64,000 bases of DNA, from positions 124,001 to 188,000 of the forward strand of contig NZ_CP095848.1 of NCBI RefSeq assembly GCF_023101345.1, in the 5' to 3' direction. Of this stretch, positions 44,796 through 52,429 are shown piece after piece. A program made the position numbers and the translations under genes. How positions within the stretch are numbered: position 1 is the stretch's first letter; every line of letters begins with the position of its first letter. The notes below the pieces were generated by a model. The model was not told the origin of the DNA and searched no databases. It saw only the letters and a program-made list of their open reading frames with translations. This stretch comes from Hymenobacter sublimis (GTDB lineage: Bacteria; Bacteroidota; Bacteroidia; Cytophagales; Hymenobacteraceae).

Positions 44796-44840
44796 GCTAT
44801 TGGCCAGTTCTAAGCTGTGCGGACAGTGAATTATAAGGTA

Positions 44841-44936
44841 GTCATGCAGAGCCGGAGGTGAAGCATTTCGCGTGCTGAGGCTGCAATGGTAACCCAACGA
44901 TTCAAGCGAGATGCTTCGCCTCCGGCTCTGCATGAC
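44841..44936. repeat. REP-like palindromic element
   Basis: Outer arms 44841-44866 and 44911-44936, 25 of 26 bases complementary, starting GTCATGCAGAGCCGGAGG; pairing continues with mismatches inward (AGCAT-TCGC parts). Central part about 44 bases. Elements that start GTCATGC.GAGC are known to be abundant between genes in Hymenobacter-type genomes; copy number here cannot be seen from one window. Confidence 0.7.
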
Positions 44937-44986
44937 GGTCTTTCTTGACTCAAAATTTTCTGTTATCCACGCAACCTAAGTAAGCC

Positions 44987-45022
44987 AAACAGGCCGCTCC
45001 CGACACCGGGAGCGGCCTGTTT
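44987..45022. terminator. bidirectional terminator
   Basis: 16-bp perfect stem (44987-45002 with 45007-45022), 4-base loop, between convergent glutamate dehydrogenase and the secreted protein gene. Confidence 0.85.
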
Positions 45023-45061
45023 AGTGAAGAAGCCACCGCGTTTTTATTGCGGGAGTAACGC

Positions 45062-46510
45062 CTACTTTACGGCAATTTTATTCAGCATCAGTGAAGCGGA
45101 TTTCTTGCTGGGCCGGCTGACGCCAATAATTGTTTTGGCGTCGAGCCAGGTAGTGAAATCCTTGACGTACGACGGATTTTGGTCGGAAGCCACGTTGAGC
45201 CCGAGGCCTTTCGGCTCCTGCACTGCGCCCGTTTGCGCGTTCACGCGGCGCAGGTACAGGTCTGACTTATTTTTGATTTTCTCCCAAGTTACTACCTGAA
45301 TATCGGGCCCGAACACGGCGGCCCGGTAGCCGATGCTGCTGAAGCCCTCGGCGGCCGGAGCTACCTGGTCTTTGGCAATGATGCGGTGCCAGGAAGGCGT
45401 CTGAAACTCGTTGTAACCGAACAAGTGCAGTTCCCGGGTGTGGCCGGGGGAGTCGTCGCCGCCTTCCTCGTACTTCTTTTCGCCTACCACCACCAGCTGC
45501 TTCTCGTCAGTCAGCAGCAGGTCCGTCAGGTACACATCTTCTAGGCGCTTGGTCGTGGCACCCGTGGCCTTGTTGGTTTCCGCCAAATATTCGGGACTGA
45601 ACTTCACTTCGGGGGCAAACTTCATTTCACCCTCACCCGAAAAGTCAAACTTTACTACTTTCAGGCTGTGATACAGGCCACTTTCTCGCTCGTTACAGAT
45701 AGCGGCGGCATAGAGGGTGTTGTCGGGCTGCAGGGAAAACCGGGAATCAAACACGTTGACTTCCTTGCCCCCGAACGTGCCACCCACCGACACGGACATC
45801 ACCTTGACTTCCGGCGAATCGTTGCGGTAGCGGCGAACGGTAAGCTTCTTCATTCCGTCACTAACGAGCGTCACAAACTGCGAACCATCATTGCCGACTT
45901 CCACGGTAGTGGAAAAGAAGCCGCCCTGATCATGGAAATCATAGGTGCGGTCCTTTAGTTTGAGCAGCTTCTCATCGTACACGGTAGCGCTGATGGCCCT
46001 AATTTGCTCGTTGCGGGTGAGGTAGCGCCACACCACCAGCTTGGTACCGTCGGGGGAGAAGGCCACGCCAGGGCGCCGGTCGCGCGGGCCGGTTTCAGTC
46101 AGCTTTTTAACCGGGCTTTTCTGGCCATTACTGAGGTCTAGGCTATAGGCTGAGAGCTGCTGGGCGGCTCCGGTGGCGTGCGTCACGACCAGCGCTTGCC
46201 CACTGCTGCGCGCAAATCCGTCCACAGCTTCACCGGCCCCCAGGGCTAGGGGCGTACTCCACAGGCGCTTCAAGTCCGCGTCGTAGCGCTCCACGGCGTA
46301 CTCCGTACCCGATTTATGCGCCAGTATCACGAAGCCACCGGAGGGTAGGGCCAGGGTTTTCCGGGTCACGCGCTGGTTGTACCGGTCGTCGGCGCGTTCT
46401 GGCACGTAGCTGAAGGGTGCTGATTTCACCCGTTGTCCTACCGCTGGAGTCAGATTCGTTAGTAGGCTAGCCAGCGAAAAACCGGCTGCGAGTACAAAGA
46501 AAAAACGCAC
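45062..46510 (-). CDS. secreted protein of unknown function, propeller-like
   Basis: 482 residues, GTG start at 46510. Signal peptide (RFFFVLAAGFSLASLL, cleaved about residue 26). The mature protein repeats strand units such as LPSGGFVILAHKSG, RPGVAFSPDGTKLVVWRYL, LTDEKQLVVVGEKKYEEG and SIGYRAAVFGPDIQVVTWEK, suggesting a beta-propeller. No catalytic motif is recognised. Alone on its strand with its own TATCTTTG box upstream. Periplasmic or surface location is likely. Confidence 0.8.
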   Translation of the reverse strand: MRFFFVLAAGFSLASLLTNLTPAVGQRVKSAPFSYVPERADDRYNQRVTRKTLALPSGGFVILAHKSGTEYAVERYDADLKRLWSTPLALGAGEAVDGFARSSGQALVVTHATGAAQQLSAYSLDLSNGQKSPVKKLTETGPRDRRPGVAFSPDGTKLVVWRYLTRNEQIRAISATVYDEKLLKLKDRTYDFHDQGGFFSTTVEVGNDGSQFVTLVSDGMKKLTVRRYRNDSPEVKVMSVSVGGTFGGKEVNVFDSRFSLQPDNTLYAAAICNERESGLYHSLKVVKFDFSGEGEMKFAPEVKFSPEYLAETNKATGATTKRLEDVYLTDLLLTDEKQLVVVGEKKYEEGGDDSPGHTRELHLFGYNEFQTPSWHRIIAKDQVAPAAEGFSSIGYRAAVFGPDIQVVTWEKIKNKSDLYLRRVNAQTGAVQEPKGLGLNVASDQNPSYVKDFTTWLDAKTIIGVSRPSKKSASLMLNKIAVK

Positions 46511-46904
46511 GGAAAAAGGGAATTAAGTAAGTGAAGACGCGAAAAATGAGAACTATATCTTCCAAAGATATCCAACTTCAGCGGCACTCTCCTACACCTC
46601 GCGCCGGGTAAGTCAGCTCTTGGCCCGATAACGGAATATTCATGCAGGCTTAACTCTGAGGGCAGCAAAAAGCCCAGGGAATAGTTGATCTTTGCACCCG
46701 ATACTGGAAGAGTCCGGAAAGATCAGTCGGAAAATGAGGTAGTAAAGAAGAGCCCTAAATATGAATATTTTCGTTGCTTCTAGCTGAAAGCCAACTGTTT
46801 GTCTGGATTTTCTTCCTCCTTTTCCACCACTAACGCCCTTTAACCGAAGCTAGTCTGGCTCGAAGTTTGTAAGCCCTCGGGCCGCCCTAAATCAGCAATA
46901 CGCT
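46511..46904. other. 394-base divergent intergenic region
   Basis: Contains the -7 box of the minus-strand gene (46563-46570) and, for the plus strand, only weak promoter-like T-rich stretches. No further gene or structure seen. Confidence 0.6.
46563..46570 (-). promoter_or_regulatory. -7 box of secreted propeller-like gene
   Basis: TATCTTTG on the minus strand, exact TAnnTTTG match; transcript start near 46556, 46 bases before GTG 46510. No -33 box identified. Confidence 0.45.
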
Positions 46905-47138
46905 ATGAAATCTTTACTTCGTTTTTCTCTCATGATTTCGCTTGTCATCCTCGGCAAACTAAGCCAGCAGTCAACCGTTCCGGTGGCGGCCAAGGCAGTG
47001 CGCAGTAGCTGGCAAGTTCCAGTTCAAAATGCTTCCTTGTCGGAGGGCCAGAATTCGGTCAAGCGACAGATTCCGGGAGGTGGTTCCCGCTTCTGGCAAA
47101 CCACAGCTCCCGCAACAACCGCCAATACGCTTGAATAA
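46905..47138 (+). CDS. small exported peptide of unknown function
   Basis: 77 residues. Signal-like N-terminus (KSLLRFSLMISLVILGKL, cleavage uncertain), then a short Ser/Gln/Thr-rich mature part ending TTAPATTANTLE. No domain recognised. Support for it being real: a clear ATG, a signal sequence and a good terminator 13 bases after the stop. It could be a small secreted or envelope peptide. Confidence 0.6.
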   Translation: MKSLLRFSLMISLVILGKLSQQSTVPVAAKAVRSSWQVPVQNASLSEGQNSVKRQIPGGGSRFWQTTAPATTANTLE

Positions 47139-47151
47139 TCCAGCTACCGGT

Positions 47152-47175
47152 AAGCGACTTTCTTAGAAGTCGCTT
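47152..47175 (+). terminator. terminator after small exported peptide
   Basis: 9-bp perfect stem (47152-47160 with 47167-47175), 6-base loop, then a run of T. Confidence 0.85.
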
Positions 47176-47195
47176 TTTTTGTGCCCATTCCGCCA

Positions 47196-47246
47196 AAAAG
47201 CCGTCCCGGCTGGGGAAGTACTACTTCCCCAGCCGGGACGGCTTTT
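47196..47246. terminator. 25-bp perfect palindrome before recG end
   Basis: Arms 47196-47220 and 47222-47246, perfect, one unpaired centre base; A/T runs outside. Serves the minus-strand recG and backs up the plus-strand terminator. Confidence 0.85.
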
Positions 47247-47276
47247 CTTAATTTCCTGACTAATGCTGCGCCCGGC

Positions 47277-49376
47277 TTAGCTAATTCGGCTCCAGTTAAC
47301 GGCCGTAGCAGGTAGGCTCTCAATGTGGCGGCGGATAGCCAGGTTTTCGGGTTTACTAAGGCCAGGATCTTCGTTAATGAGTTGCTGCGCGGCCGCCCGG
47401 CTCTCGGTCAGGATGCGCCCATCCTTGGCCAGATCAGCAATCAGCAAATCTAGCACGCCGCTTTGCTGGGTGCCCATCAGGTCGCCGGGGCCGCGCAGTT
47501 TCAGGTCGATGTCGGCAATTTCAAAACCGTTGTTGGTGCGTACCATCGTCTCAATGCGGGTGCGCGAGTCCTTGCTGAGCTTGTAGCCGCTCATCAGAAT
47601 GCAATAGCTCTGGTCGGCCCCGCGGCCCACCCGGCCCCGCAGCTGGTGCAGCTGCGAGAGGCCAAACCGCTCGGTGCTCTCAATCACCATTACGGAGGCG
47701 TTGGGCACGTTTACGCCTACCTCGATAACGGTAGTGGCTACCATAATCTGGGTTTCGTTTTTCACGAACCGCTGCATTTCGGCGTCCTTTTCGGCGGCGC
47801 TCATGCGCCCGTGCATAATGCTGATCTGGAACTCCGGGAAGGCGCGCGCTACACTCTCGTACCCATCCATCAGGTCCTTGTAGTCGGCCATGGTTTCGCT
47901 TTCCTCAATCAGTGGGTACACGATGTAGACCTGGCGGCCAAGTTTGATTTGGTCGCGCAGAAAGCCGAACACTTTTAATCGGTTCGAGTCGAAACGGTGC
48001 ACCGTGACAATGGGCTTACGGCCGGCCGGTAGCTCGTCAATCACGGATACGTCCAGGTCGCCGTACAGGGTCATGGCCAGGGTGCGCGGAATGGGCGTGG
48101 CCGTCATCACCAGCACGTGGGGAATTACATGAGGGTTTTTCTGCCAAAGCTTGGAGCGTTGCGCTACCCCAAAGCGGTGCTGTTCGTCCATCACCGTCAG
48201 GCCCAGGTTCCGGAACTGCACTACGTCTTCCAGCAGGGCGTGGGTACCCACCAGCATGTGCATTTCGCCGGAGCGAAGCTGCTCATGCAGAACGCGGCGC
48301 TCGGCGGTGCGGGTGCTGCCCGTGAGCTTGCCAATTTTCAGCCCCAGCATATCGGCAAAGTGCTTCAGGCCCACGTAGTGCTGATCGGCCAGAATTTCGG
48401 TAGGCGCCATCAGGCAGCTCTGCGCCCCGTTGTCGGCGGCCATGAGCATGCTGATAAAGGCCACAATGGTTTTGCCCGAGCCTACGTCGCCCTGTAGGAG
48501 GCGGTTCATCTGCTGGCCCGAGCAGAAATCCTTGTAGATGTCGTGAATAACCCGCTTCTGGGCGCCCGTCAGATCGAAGGGCATTACGTTTTTGTAGAAG
48601 TGCACGAGGGTAGGCACTTCCTTGAAAATCTGGCCGGCCAGCGTGACTTTGCGCTGATCTTTCTGGCGCAGCAGCTTGAGCTGCACGTAAAACAGCTCCT
48701 CGAATTTCAACCGGAACCGGGCCGTCTGGAGAAGCTCCGTGCTTTGCGGGAAGTGAATCTGCTGGAGCGCCATGGCCTTCTCCATCAGCCCGTACTGCTG
48801 AATCAGGTCCGGCGACAGGGTTTCGTGCACCTGGGGCAGGGCCAGCTTGAGCAGGTCGGCCACCATGCGGGCAATGGCCTTGCTATCAACCCGGTGGTAA
48901 TTTTTGAGCTTTTCGGTGGTGTTGTACACCGGCTGCAGGTAGCTCTGGCCAGCTTTGGCCTCCGTGACCTCCTCCAGCTCGGGATGAGCCATCTGGGGCC
49001 GCCCGTTAAACATGGTTGGCTTGCCAAAGACAATGTACTCCTGGTGATTTTTGATGATCTTTTCCAGGTAGTTCACGCCCTTAAACCACACCAACTCCAG
49101 CTCCCCACTGGCATCGGCGAGCTTGGCTACCATGCGCTTCTTGGGTCCTTCGCCTACTACTTCCCGCCCGCGCAGGATGCCCTTCACTTGCACGTAGGGC
49201 AGGTCATCGTGCAAGTCGCAGATGTTGTAGAACTGGGTACGGTCGAGGTAGCGGAAAGGGTAGCGCTGGATTAGGTCGCCGTAGGTGAACAGGCCCAACT
49301 CTTTCTGCAGAAGCTGAGCCCGCTGCAGCCCCACGCCGCGCAGAAATTCTATCTTGGTTTGAAAGAAGTTACTCAT
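47277..49376 (-). CDS. recG: ATP-dependent DNA helicase RecG
   Basis: Remodels stalled replication forks and branched DNA. 699 residues. N-terminal wedge/OB domain (GVGLQRAQLLQKELGLFTYGDL; YVQVKGILRGREVV), helicase motifs LQGDVGSGKTIVA (Walker A), DEQHRFG (DEQH box), VMTATPIPRTL (motif III), and the C-terminal motifs GVNVPNASVMVIE and QLHQLRGRVGRG (V and VI). Length is normal. ATG 49376 is followed upstream by a heptad repeat array. Confidence 0.97.
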   Translation of the reverse strand: MSNFFQTKIEFLRGVGLQRAQLLQKELGLFTYGDLIQRYPFRYLDRTQFYNICDLHDDLPYVQVKGILRGREVVGEGPKKRMVAKLADASGELELVWFKGVNYLEKIIKNHQEYIVFGKPTMFNGRPQMAHPELEEVTEAKAGQSYLQPVYNTTEKLKNYHRVDSKAIARMVADLLKLALPQVHETLSPDLIQQYGLMEKAMALQQIHFPQSTELLQTARFRLKFEELFYVQLKLLRQKDQRKVTLAGQIFKEVPTLVHFYKNVMPFDLTGAQKRVIHDIYKDFCSGQQMNRLLQGDVGSGKTIVAFISMLMAADNGAQSCLMAPTEILADQHYVGLKHFADMLGLKIGKLTGSTRTAERRVLHEQLRSGEMHMLVGTHALLEDVVQFRNLGLTVMDEQHRFGVAQRSKLWQKNPHVIPHVLVMTATPIPRTLAMTLYGDLDVSVIDELPAGRKPIVTVHRFDSNRLKVFGFLRDQIKLGRQVYIVYPLIEESETMADYKDLMDGYESVARAFPEFQISIMHGRMSAAEKDAEMQRFVKNETQIMVATTVIEVGVNVPNASVMVIESTERFGLSQLHQLRGRVGRGADQSYCILMSGYKLSKDSRTRIETMVRTNNGFEIADIDLKLRGPGDLMGTQQSGVLDLLIADLAKDGRILTESRAAAQQLINEDPGLSKPENLAIRRHIESLPATAVNWSRIS

Positions 49377-49377
49377 T

Positions 49378-49425
49378 CTAATCAGCTGTTAGCTGTTGGC
49401 CGTTAGCTGTTAGCTGTTATTGATG
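49378..49425. repeat. heptad array AGCTGTT between recG and gldD
   Basis: AGCTGTT, AGCTGTT, GGCCGTT, AGCTGTT, AGCTGTT occur in line from 49384 to about 49418, with a complementary GCTAACAGCC at 49456-49465. The array lies just upstream of recG and downstream of gldD. Similar to the array before fadN. Confidence 0.6.
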
Positions 49426-49485
49426 ATTGTGGACTCTACATGCTGTCAGAACAAAGCTAACAGCCAGTGACGATAAGCCAGTGGC

Positions 49486-50082
49486 TTATTGATAGTGCAG
49501 CGTGTTCAGCATGCGCACGATGTCCTGCTTAACGTAATCAATCACCGGCGCCAGCGAATCGTTAGCGGTAGCAGTCCGGAAGTAGAGGGCGCCCCGGAAA
49601 AAGTGCTTGGTGCTGTCGGTGGTATAAAACTGAAACTGGCTAGGTACCTCGCCCTGCAGCTCAAACACGGATACACGCATGCCATGGGGCGTTTTGAGCA
49701 CGTTCTCGTCGATGGCCGTAGCTTTTATTTCGTGCTTGCTGGTGAGCTTGCGGGCATCTTCCAGCAGCTTGCTGTAAAGTTGGGGCTTGCCGGCTAGGCT
49801 GGCGTATGTCACCTGCACGTTAGCCTGCAACGAGGGGTAGTACACGTTAATCCAGTGGGGCTGGGCCAGGTAGGAGGAGTCGCGCAGAATCTTGGCGTAG
49901 CGCGAGTACTCAAACTGATACGGGTGGCCGGGCCCCAACTGCTGGTAGGCATGCGGGGGCAGGTCGATGCGGTTGTAGCCTTTCGGCTTGGGCGTAAAGT
50001 CAGGGGTAGAGGTGCAGCCGGCGGCCAGGGCCAGCAAAGCGAGAACTGCACCCCCAGCACGCAGCATTGGATAAACGGCCAT
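49486..50082 (-). CDS. gldD: gliding-motility lipoprotein GldD
   Basis: 198 residues from ATG 50082 (a TACCTTTG box at 50114-50107 covers the TTG of the longer frame). Lipobox ALAAGC at about residues 15-20. The family start PKPKGYNRIDLPPHAYQQL is evident, with later WINVYYPSLQANVQVTY and FYTTDSTKHFFRGALYF. In gliding Bacteroidota GldD is needed for the type IX secretion and gliding apparatus. The usual neighbour gldE is not between ssb and this gene. Role in a probable non-glider is unclear. Confidence 0.93.
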   Translation of the reverse strand: MAVYPMLRAGGAVLALLALAAGCTSTPDFTPKPKGYNRIDLPPHAYQQLGPGHPYQFEYSRYAKILRDSSYLAQPHWINVYYPSLQANVQVTYASLAGKPQLYSKLLEDARKLTSKHEIKATAIDENVLKTPHGMRVSVFELQGEVPSQFQFYTTDSTKHFFRGALYFRTATANDSLAPVIDYVKQDIVRMLNTLHYQ

Positions 50083-50106
50083 GCGAAGCAAAAGCAAATG
50101 AGTAAT

Positions 50107-50114
50107 CAAAGGTA
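50107..50114 (-). promoter_or_regulatory. -7 box of gldD
   Basis: TACCTTTG on the minus strand, exact TAnnTTTG match; transcript start near 50100, 18 bases before ATG 50082. Confidence 0.5.
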
Positions 50115-50180
50115 GCTAAGAAAGCAGCGCAGAGGTTCACCGTTTTCGCCCCCGGCCAAGCGCGCGCCCGAAAACGCAAA

Positions 50181-50204
50181 AAGCCCCGGCAGAAACCGGG
50201 GCTT
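50181..50204 (-). terminator. terminator after ssb
   Basis: 9-bp perfect GC-rich stem (50181-50189 with 50196-50204), 6-base loop, followed on the minus strand by TTT. Separates ssb from gldD transcription. Confidence 0.85.
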
Positions 50205-50229
50205 GTACGAAGGGTTAAGCTGCGCAGAC

Positions 50230-50655
50230 TTAGAACGGCAACTGGTCTAGTTCCGGTTCCTGGCGGAAGGTAGTAGGAGCTTCCGTGGTGGCCGGTTGAG
50301 GAGAGACGCTTTCGCTACCCTGAGGCCGACCACCCAGCATGGAAATTTCATCGGCAATGATTTCCGTGATGTAGCGCGTCTGGTTGTCCTTATCCTGGTA
50401 CTGCCGGGTCCGGATCTTGCCTTCTACGTACACCTGCTGGCCTTTGCGCAAGTACTTCTCGGCCAGCTCCGCCAGGCCCCGCCACGCGGCAATGTTGTGC
50501 CATTCCGTACGCTCTACGCGGTTGCCCTGCTTGTCTTTGTAGTATTCATTGGTGGCCAGCGTAAAATGGGCTACGCTGGTACCACCTTCCAAGTGCCGTA
50601 CTTCTGGGTCTTTGCCTAAGTTACCGACTAAAATAACTTTGTTCACGCCTGCCAT
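50230..50655 (-). CDS. ssb: single-stranded DNA-binding protein
   Basis: 141 residues. OB fold ([51 protein letters not shown] in two pieces), a Ser/Pro/Thr linker, and the acidic interaction tip ending DQLPF, which recruits RecG, PriA, RecO and others. 96 bases downstream of mutY on the same strand; the mutY-ssb neighbourhood is conserved in Bacteroidota. Confidence 0.97.
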   Translation of the reverse strand: MAGVNKVILVGNLGKDPEVRHLEGGTSVAHFTLATNEYYKDKQGNRVERTEWHNIAAWRGLAELAEKYLRKGQQVYVEGKIRTRQYQDKDNQTRYITEIIADEISMLGGRPQGSESVSPQPATTEAPTTFRQEPELDQLPF

Positions 50656-50751
50656 ACTATTGGTAGTGAGTTGGTTATTGCTGTAAATGAGGATGTATTT
50701 CCTGTTATAAATATACGAATTACTATTTAAAATACCAAATAATTTAGTTGG

Positions 50752-51843
50752 TTAGATGCCGATATTGCTAATATAATTAGCTATAAGCATGGGTTTGGGC
50801 AGTTCCTCAATCTCAGCCGCTTGGTAGGGTAGCAGGCCGGTAGCCAGTAACGCCGCGGAAGGTAGGGGCTCCGCCAGCCACAACGGGTGAAACTTGGCTT
50901 CTACCTTCTGATGGCTTAGCACATGGCGCAAGCTGCGCACGGGCTCCTCCGCGTGGTTAGCCGCCAGCCGGCCGCCTAACTTTTCTACCGCTTCTACTAG
51001 CGTTGGGGCGGGTAGTTCGGCCGTATCGTCTTCGTGCAAGGCGAAATCGTACAGGCCCTCCCAGATGTCTTTGGGGCCGCGCTTGCGCAAATACAGGGTG
51101 TTCCCGTGCCGTAGCACCAAGTAGTGAAAGTAACGGGTACGGGCGGCTTTGGCCTTGCTCTTTACGGGTAGCTCTTGCACCATGCCGTGCTGGAAGGCGT
51201 AGCACTGGCTTTGCAGCGGGCAAAACAGGCAATCTGGCTTCAGAGGCGTGCACTGAATGGCTCCAAACTCCATAATAGCCTGGTTGAACTCCGCTGGGTG
51301 GTCCGCCGGAATCAATGTATCGGCCAGTTGCTGAAACACCTTCCGGCTGGCCGGCGCCGCAATGTCCTGGGTCAGACCAAACACCCGGGCCAACACCCGG
51401 TACACGTTGCCATCGAGCACTGCTACTTGCTCATCGTAGGCGAAGGAGGCAATGGCGGCGGCCGTATACTGGCCCACACCGCGCAGCTTCAGCAACTCCC
51501 CATAAGAACCCGGAAACTGCCCGCCGTACTCCTGCACTACCTGCTGGGCCGTGTGGTGCATGTTGCGGGCCCGGGAGTAGTAGCCCAGGCCCTGCCAGTG
51601 GCGCAGCACCTCATCTTGCGGAGCCGCGGCCAGGTCGTGCACGGTGGGGTAGCTGGTGATGAAATCGAGGTAGTAGGGCAGGCCCTGTTTCACCCGGGTT
51701 TGCTGCAGAATTACCTCCGACAGCCAAATGGCATATGGGTCGCGGGTATGACGCCAGGGTAGGTCGCGGCGGTGGCGCGGATACCAGTTCAGCAGCGCCC
51801 CCGCGAACCACGATTGGTTAGGAGCAGTTAAAGAAAATGTCAA
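50752..51843 (-). CDS. mutY: A/G-specific adenine glycosylase MutY
   Basis: Removes adenine mispaired with 8-oxoguanine. About 363 residues from TTG 51843; the longest frame reaches TTG 51945 but its first 34 codons run through the plus-strand HU promoter and do not look like MutY. Motifs: LSEVILQQTRV (catalytic Glu), LRGVGQYTAAAIASFAY (helix-hairpin-helix), VLDGNVYRV (catalytic Asp), Fe-S ligands C-x6-C-x2-C-x5-C in CTPLKPDCLFCPLQSQC, and a C-terminal NUDIX-like domain that recognises 8-oxoG. No ATG near the start, so the TTG choice is inferred. Confidence 0.93.
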   Translation of the reverse strand: MTFSLTAPNQSWFAGALLNWYPRHRRDLPWRHTRDPYAIWLSEVILQQTRVKQGLPYYLDFITSYPTVHDLAAAPQDEVLRHWQGLGYYSRARNMHHTAQQVVQEYGGQFPGSYGELLKLRGVGQYTAAAIASFAYDEQVAVLDGNVYRVLARVFGLTQDIAAPASRKVFQQLADTLIPADHPAEFNQAIMEFGAIQCTPLKPDCLFCPLQSQCYAFQHGMVQELPVKSKAKAARTRYFHYLVLRHGNTLYLRKRGPKDIWEGLYDFALHEDDTAELPAPTLVEAVEKLGGRLAANHAEEPVRSLRHVLSHQKVEAKFHPLWLAEPLPSAALLATGLLPYQAAEIEELPKPMLIANYISNIGI

Positions 51844-51904
51844 GGCTTTGAGAAAGAATAAGTTGGATGCAACCGGGGAAGCAGAACGGATTGCACGAAA
51901 ACCA

Positions 51905-51935
51905 TTTGTAAAACCGAAAAAGGGGGCTACCTTTG
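51905..51935 (+). promoter_or_regulatory. promoter of HU gene
   Basis: TTTG (51905-51908), 19-base spacer, TACCTTTG (51928-51935): both boxes exact. Transcription is expected to start near 51942, giving a leader of about 100 bases. Confidence 0.8.
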
Positions 51936-51939
51936 TGCC

Positions 51940-51988
51940 CCTCAAAACGTAGGCAAACTCTTACCGGGCAAGTGCTTACGTTTTGAGG
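51940..51988 (+). promoter_or_regulatory. hairpin at the 5' end of HU mRNA
   Basis: Arms CCTCAAAACGTA (51940-51951) and TACGTTTTGAGG (51977-51988), a 12-bp perfect stem with a 25-base loop, beginning almost at the predicted transcript start. Not followed by a T run, so not a terminator. May stabilise the mRNA or be a regulatory site. Confidence 0.55.
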
Positions 51989-52041
51989 ACGGCATCATTT
52001 TGCCAACATAATATTTTTCACTCCCTAGTACACTTACCAGC

Positions 52042-52347
52042 GTGACTAAAGCAGAAGTAATCGCCGAAATTGCCGACAAAACTGGCATTGAAAAGGCAGA
52101 CGTTTCGGCTACCGTAGAAGCCTTCTTCAAAGTTGTGAAGGACTCCATGGCCGACGGCAACAACATCTACGTGCGTGGCTTTGGCTCCTTCGTGAACAAA
52201 AAGCGCGCGAAGAAAGTCGCCCGTAACATCTCGAAAAACACGTCGATCATCATCGACGAGCATTTCATCCCGAGCTTCAAGCCGTCGAAAACTTTCATCG
52301 GCAAAATCAAAAACAGCAAGAAGATCAAGGAAACGGCCAACGCCTAA
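52042..52347 (+). CDS. HU-family DNA-binding protein
   Basis: 101 residues, GTG start (TKAEVIAEIADKTGIEK). Dimeric nucleoid protein that bends DNA: helical base (about 1-45), then beta arms with GNNIYVRGFGSFVNKKRAKKVARNISKNTSI in consecutive pieces and FIPSFKPSKTFI closing. It has a Lys-rich C-terminal extension (KIKNSKKIKETANA) beyond ordinary HU. Own promoter with a structured leader. Divergent from mutY, in the conserved mutY-HU-TPR-rng neighbourhood. Confidence 0.96.
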   Translation: MTKAEVIAEIADKTGIEKADVSATVEAFFKVVKDSMADGNNIYVRGFGSFVNKKRAKKVARNISKNTSIIIDEHFIPSFKPSKTFIGKIKNSKKIKETANA

Positions 52348-52367
52348 CCCGCACTTGTTGTAATATT

Positions 52368-52417
52368 GCCGGCTGAGCCGCCGGGAATTCCAGTTTCGGA
52401 ACTCCGGCGGCCGGCTT
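52368..52417 (+). terminator. GC-rich hairpin after HU
   Basis: GCCGGC/GCCGGC outer arms with inner GCCG-CGGC and GGAATTCC-like pairing, imperfect, then TTTTTTT. Likely (partial) terminator before the TPR gene. Confidence 0.75.
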
Positions 52418-52429
52418 TTTTTCCTGCTA

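Noticed and set aside
48543..49274. 243-codon frame antisense to recG
   Set aside because: His/Leu/Gln-rich shadow of the recG N-terminus.
52004..52019. AACATAATATTTTTC before HU, similar to the MarR operator candidate
   Set aside because: Only the first six bases agree; the second arm and the shared GCAAGCAT prefix are missing.
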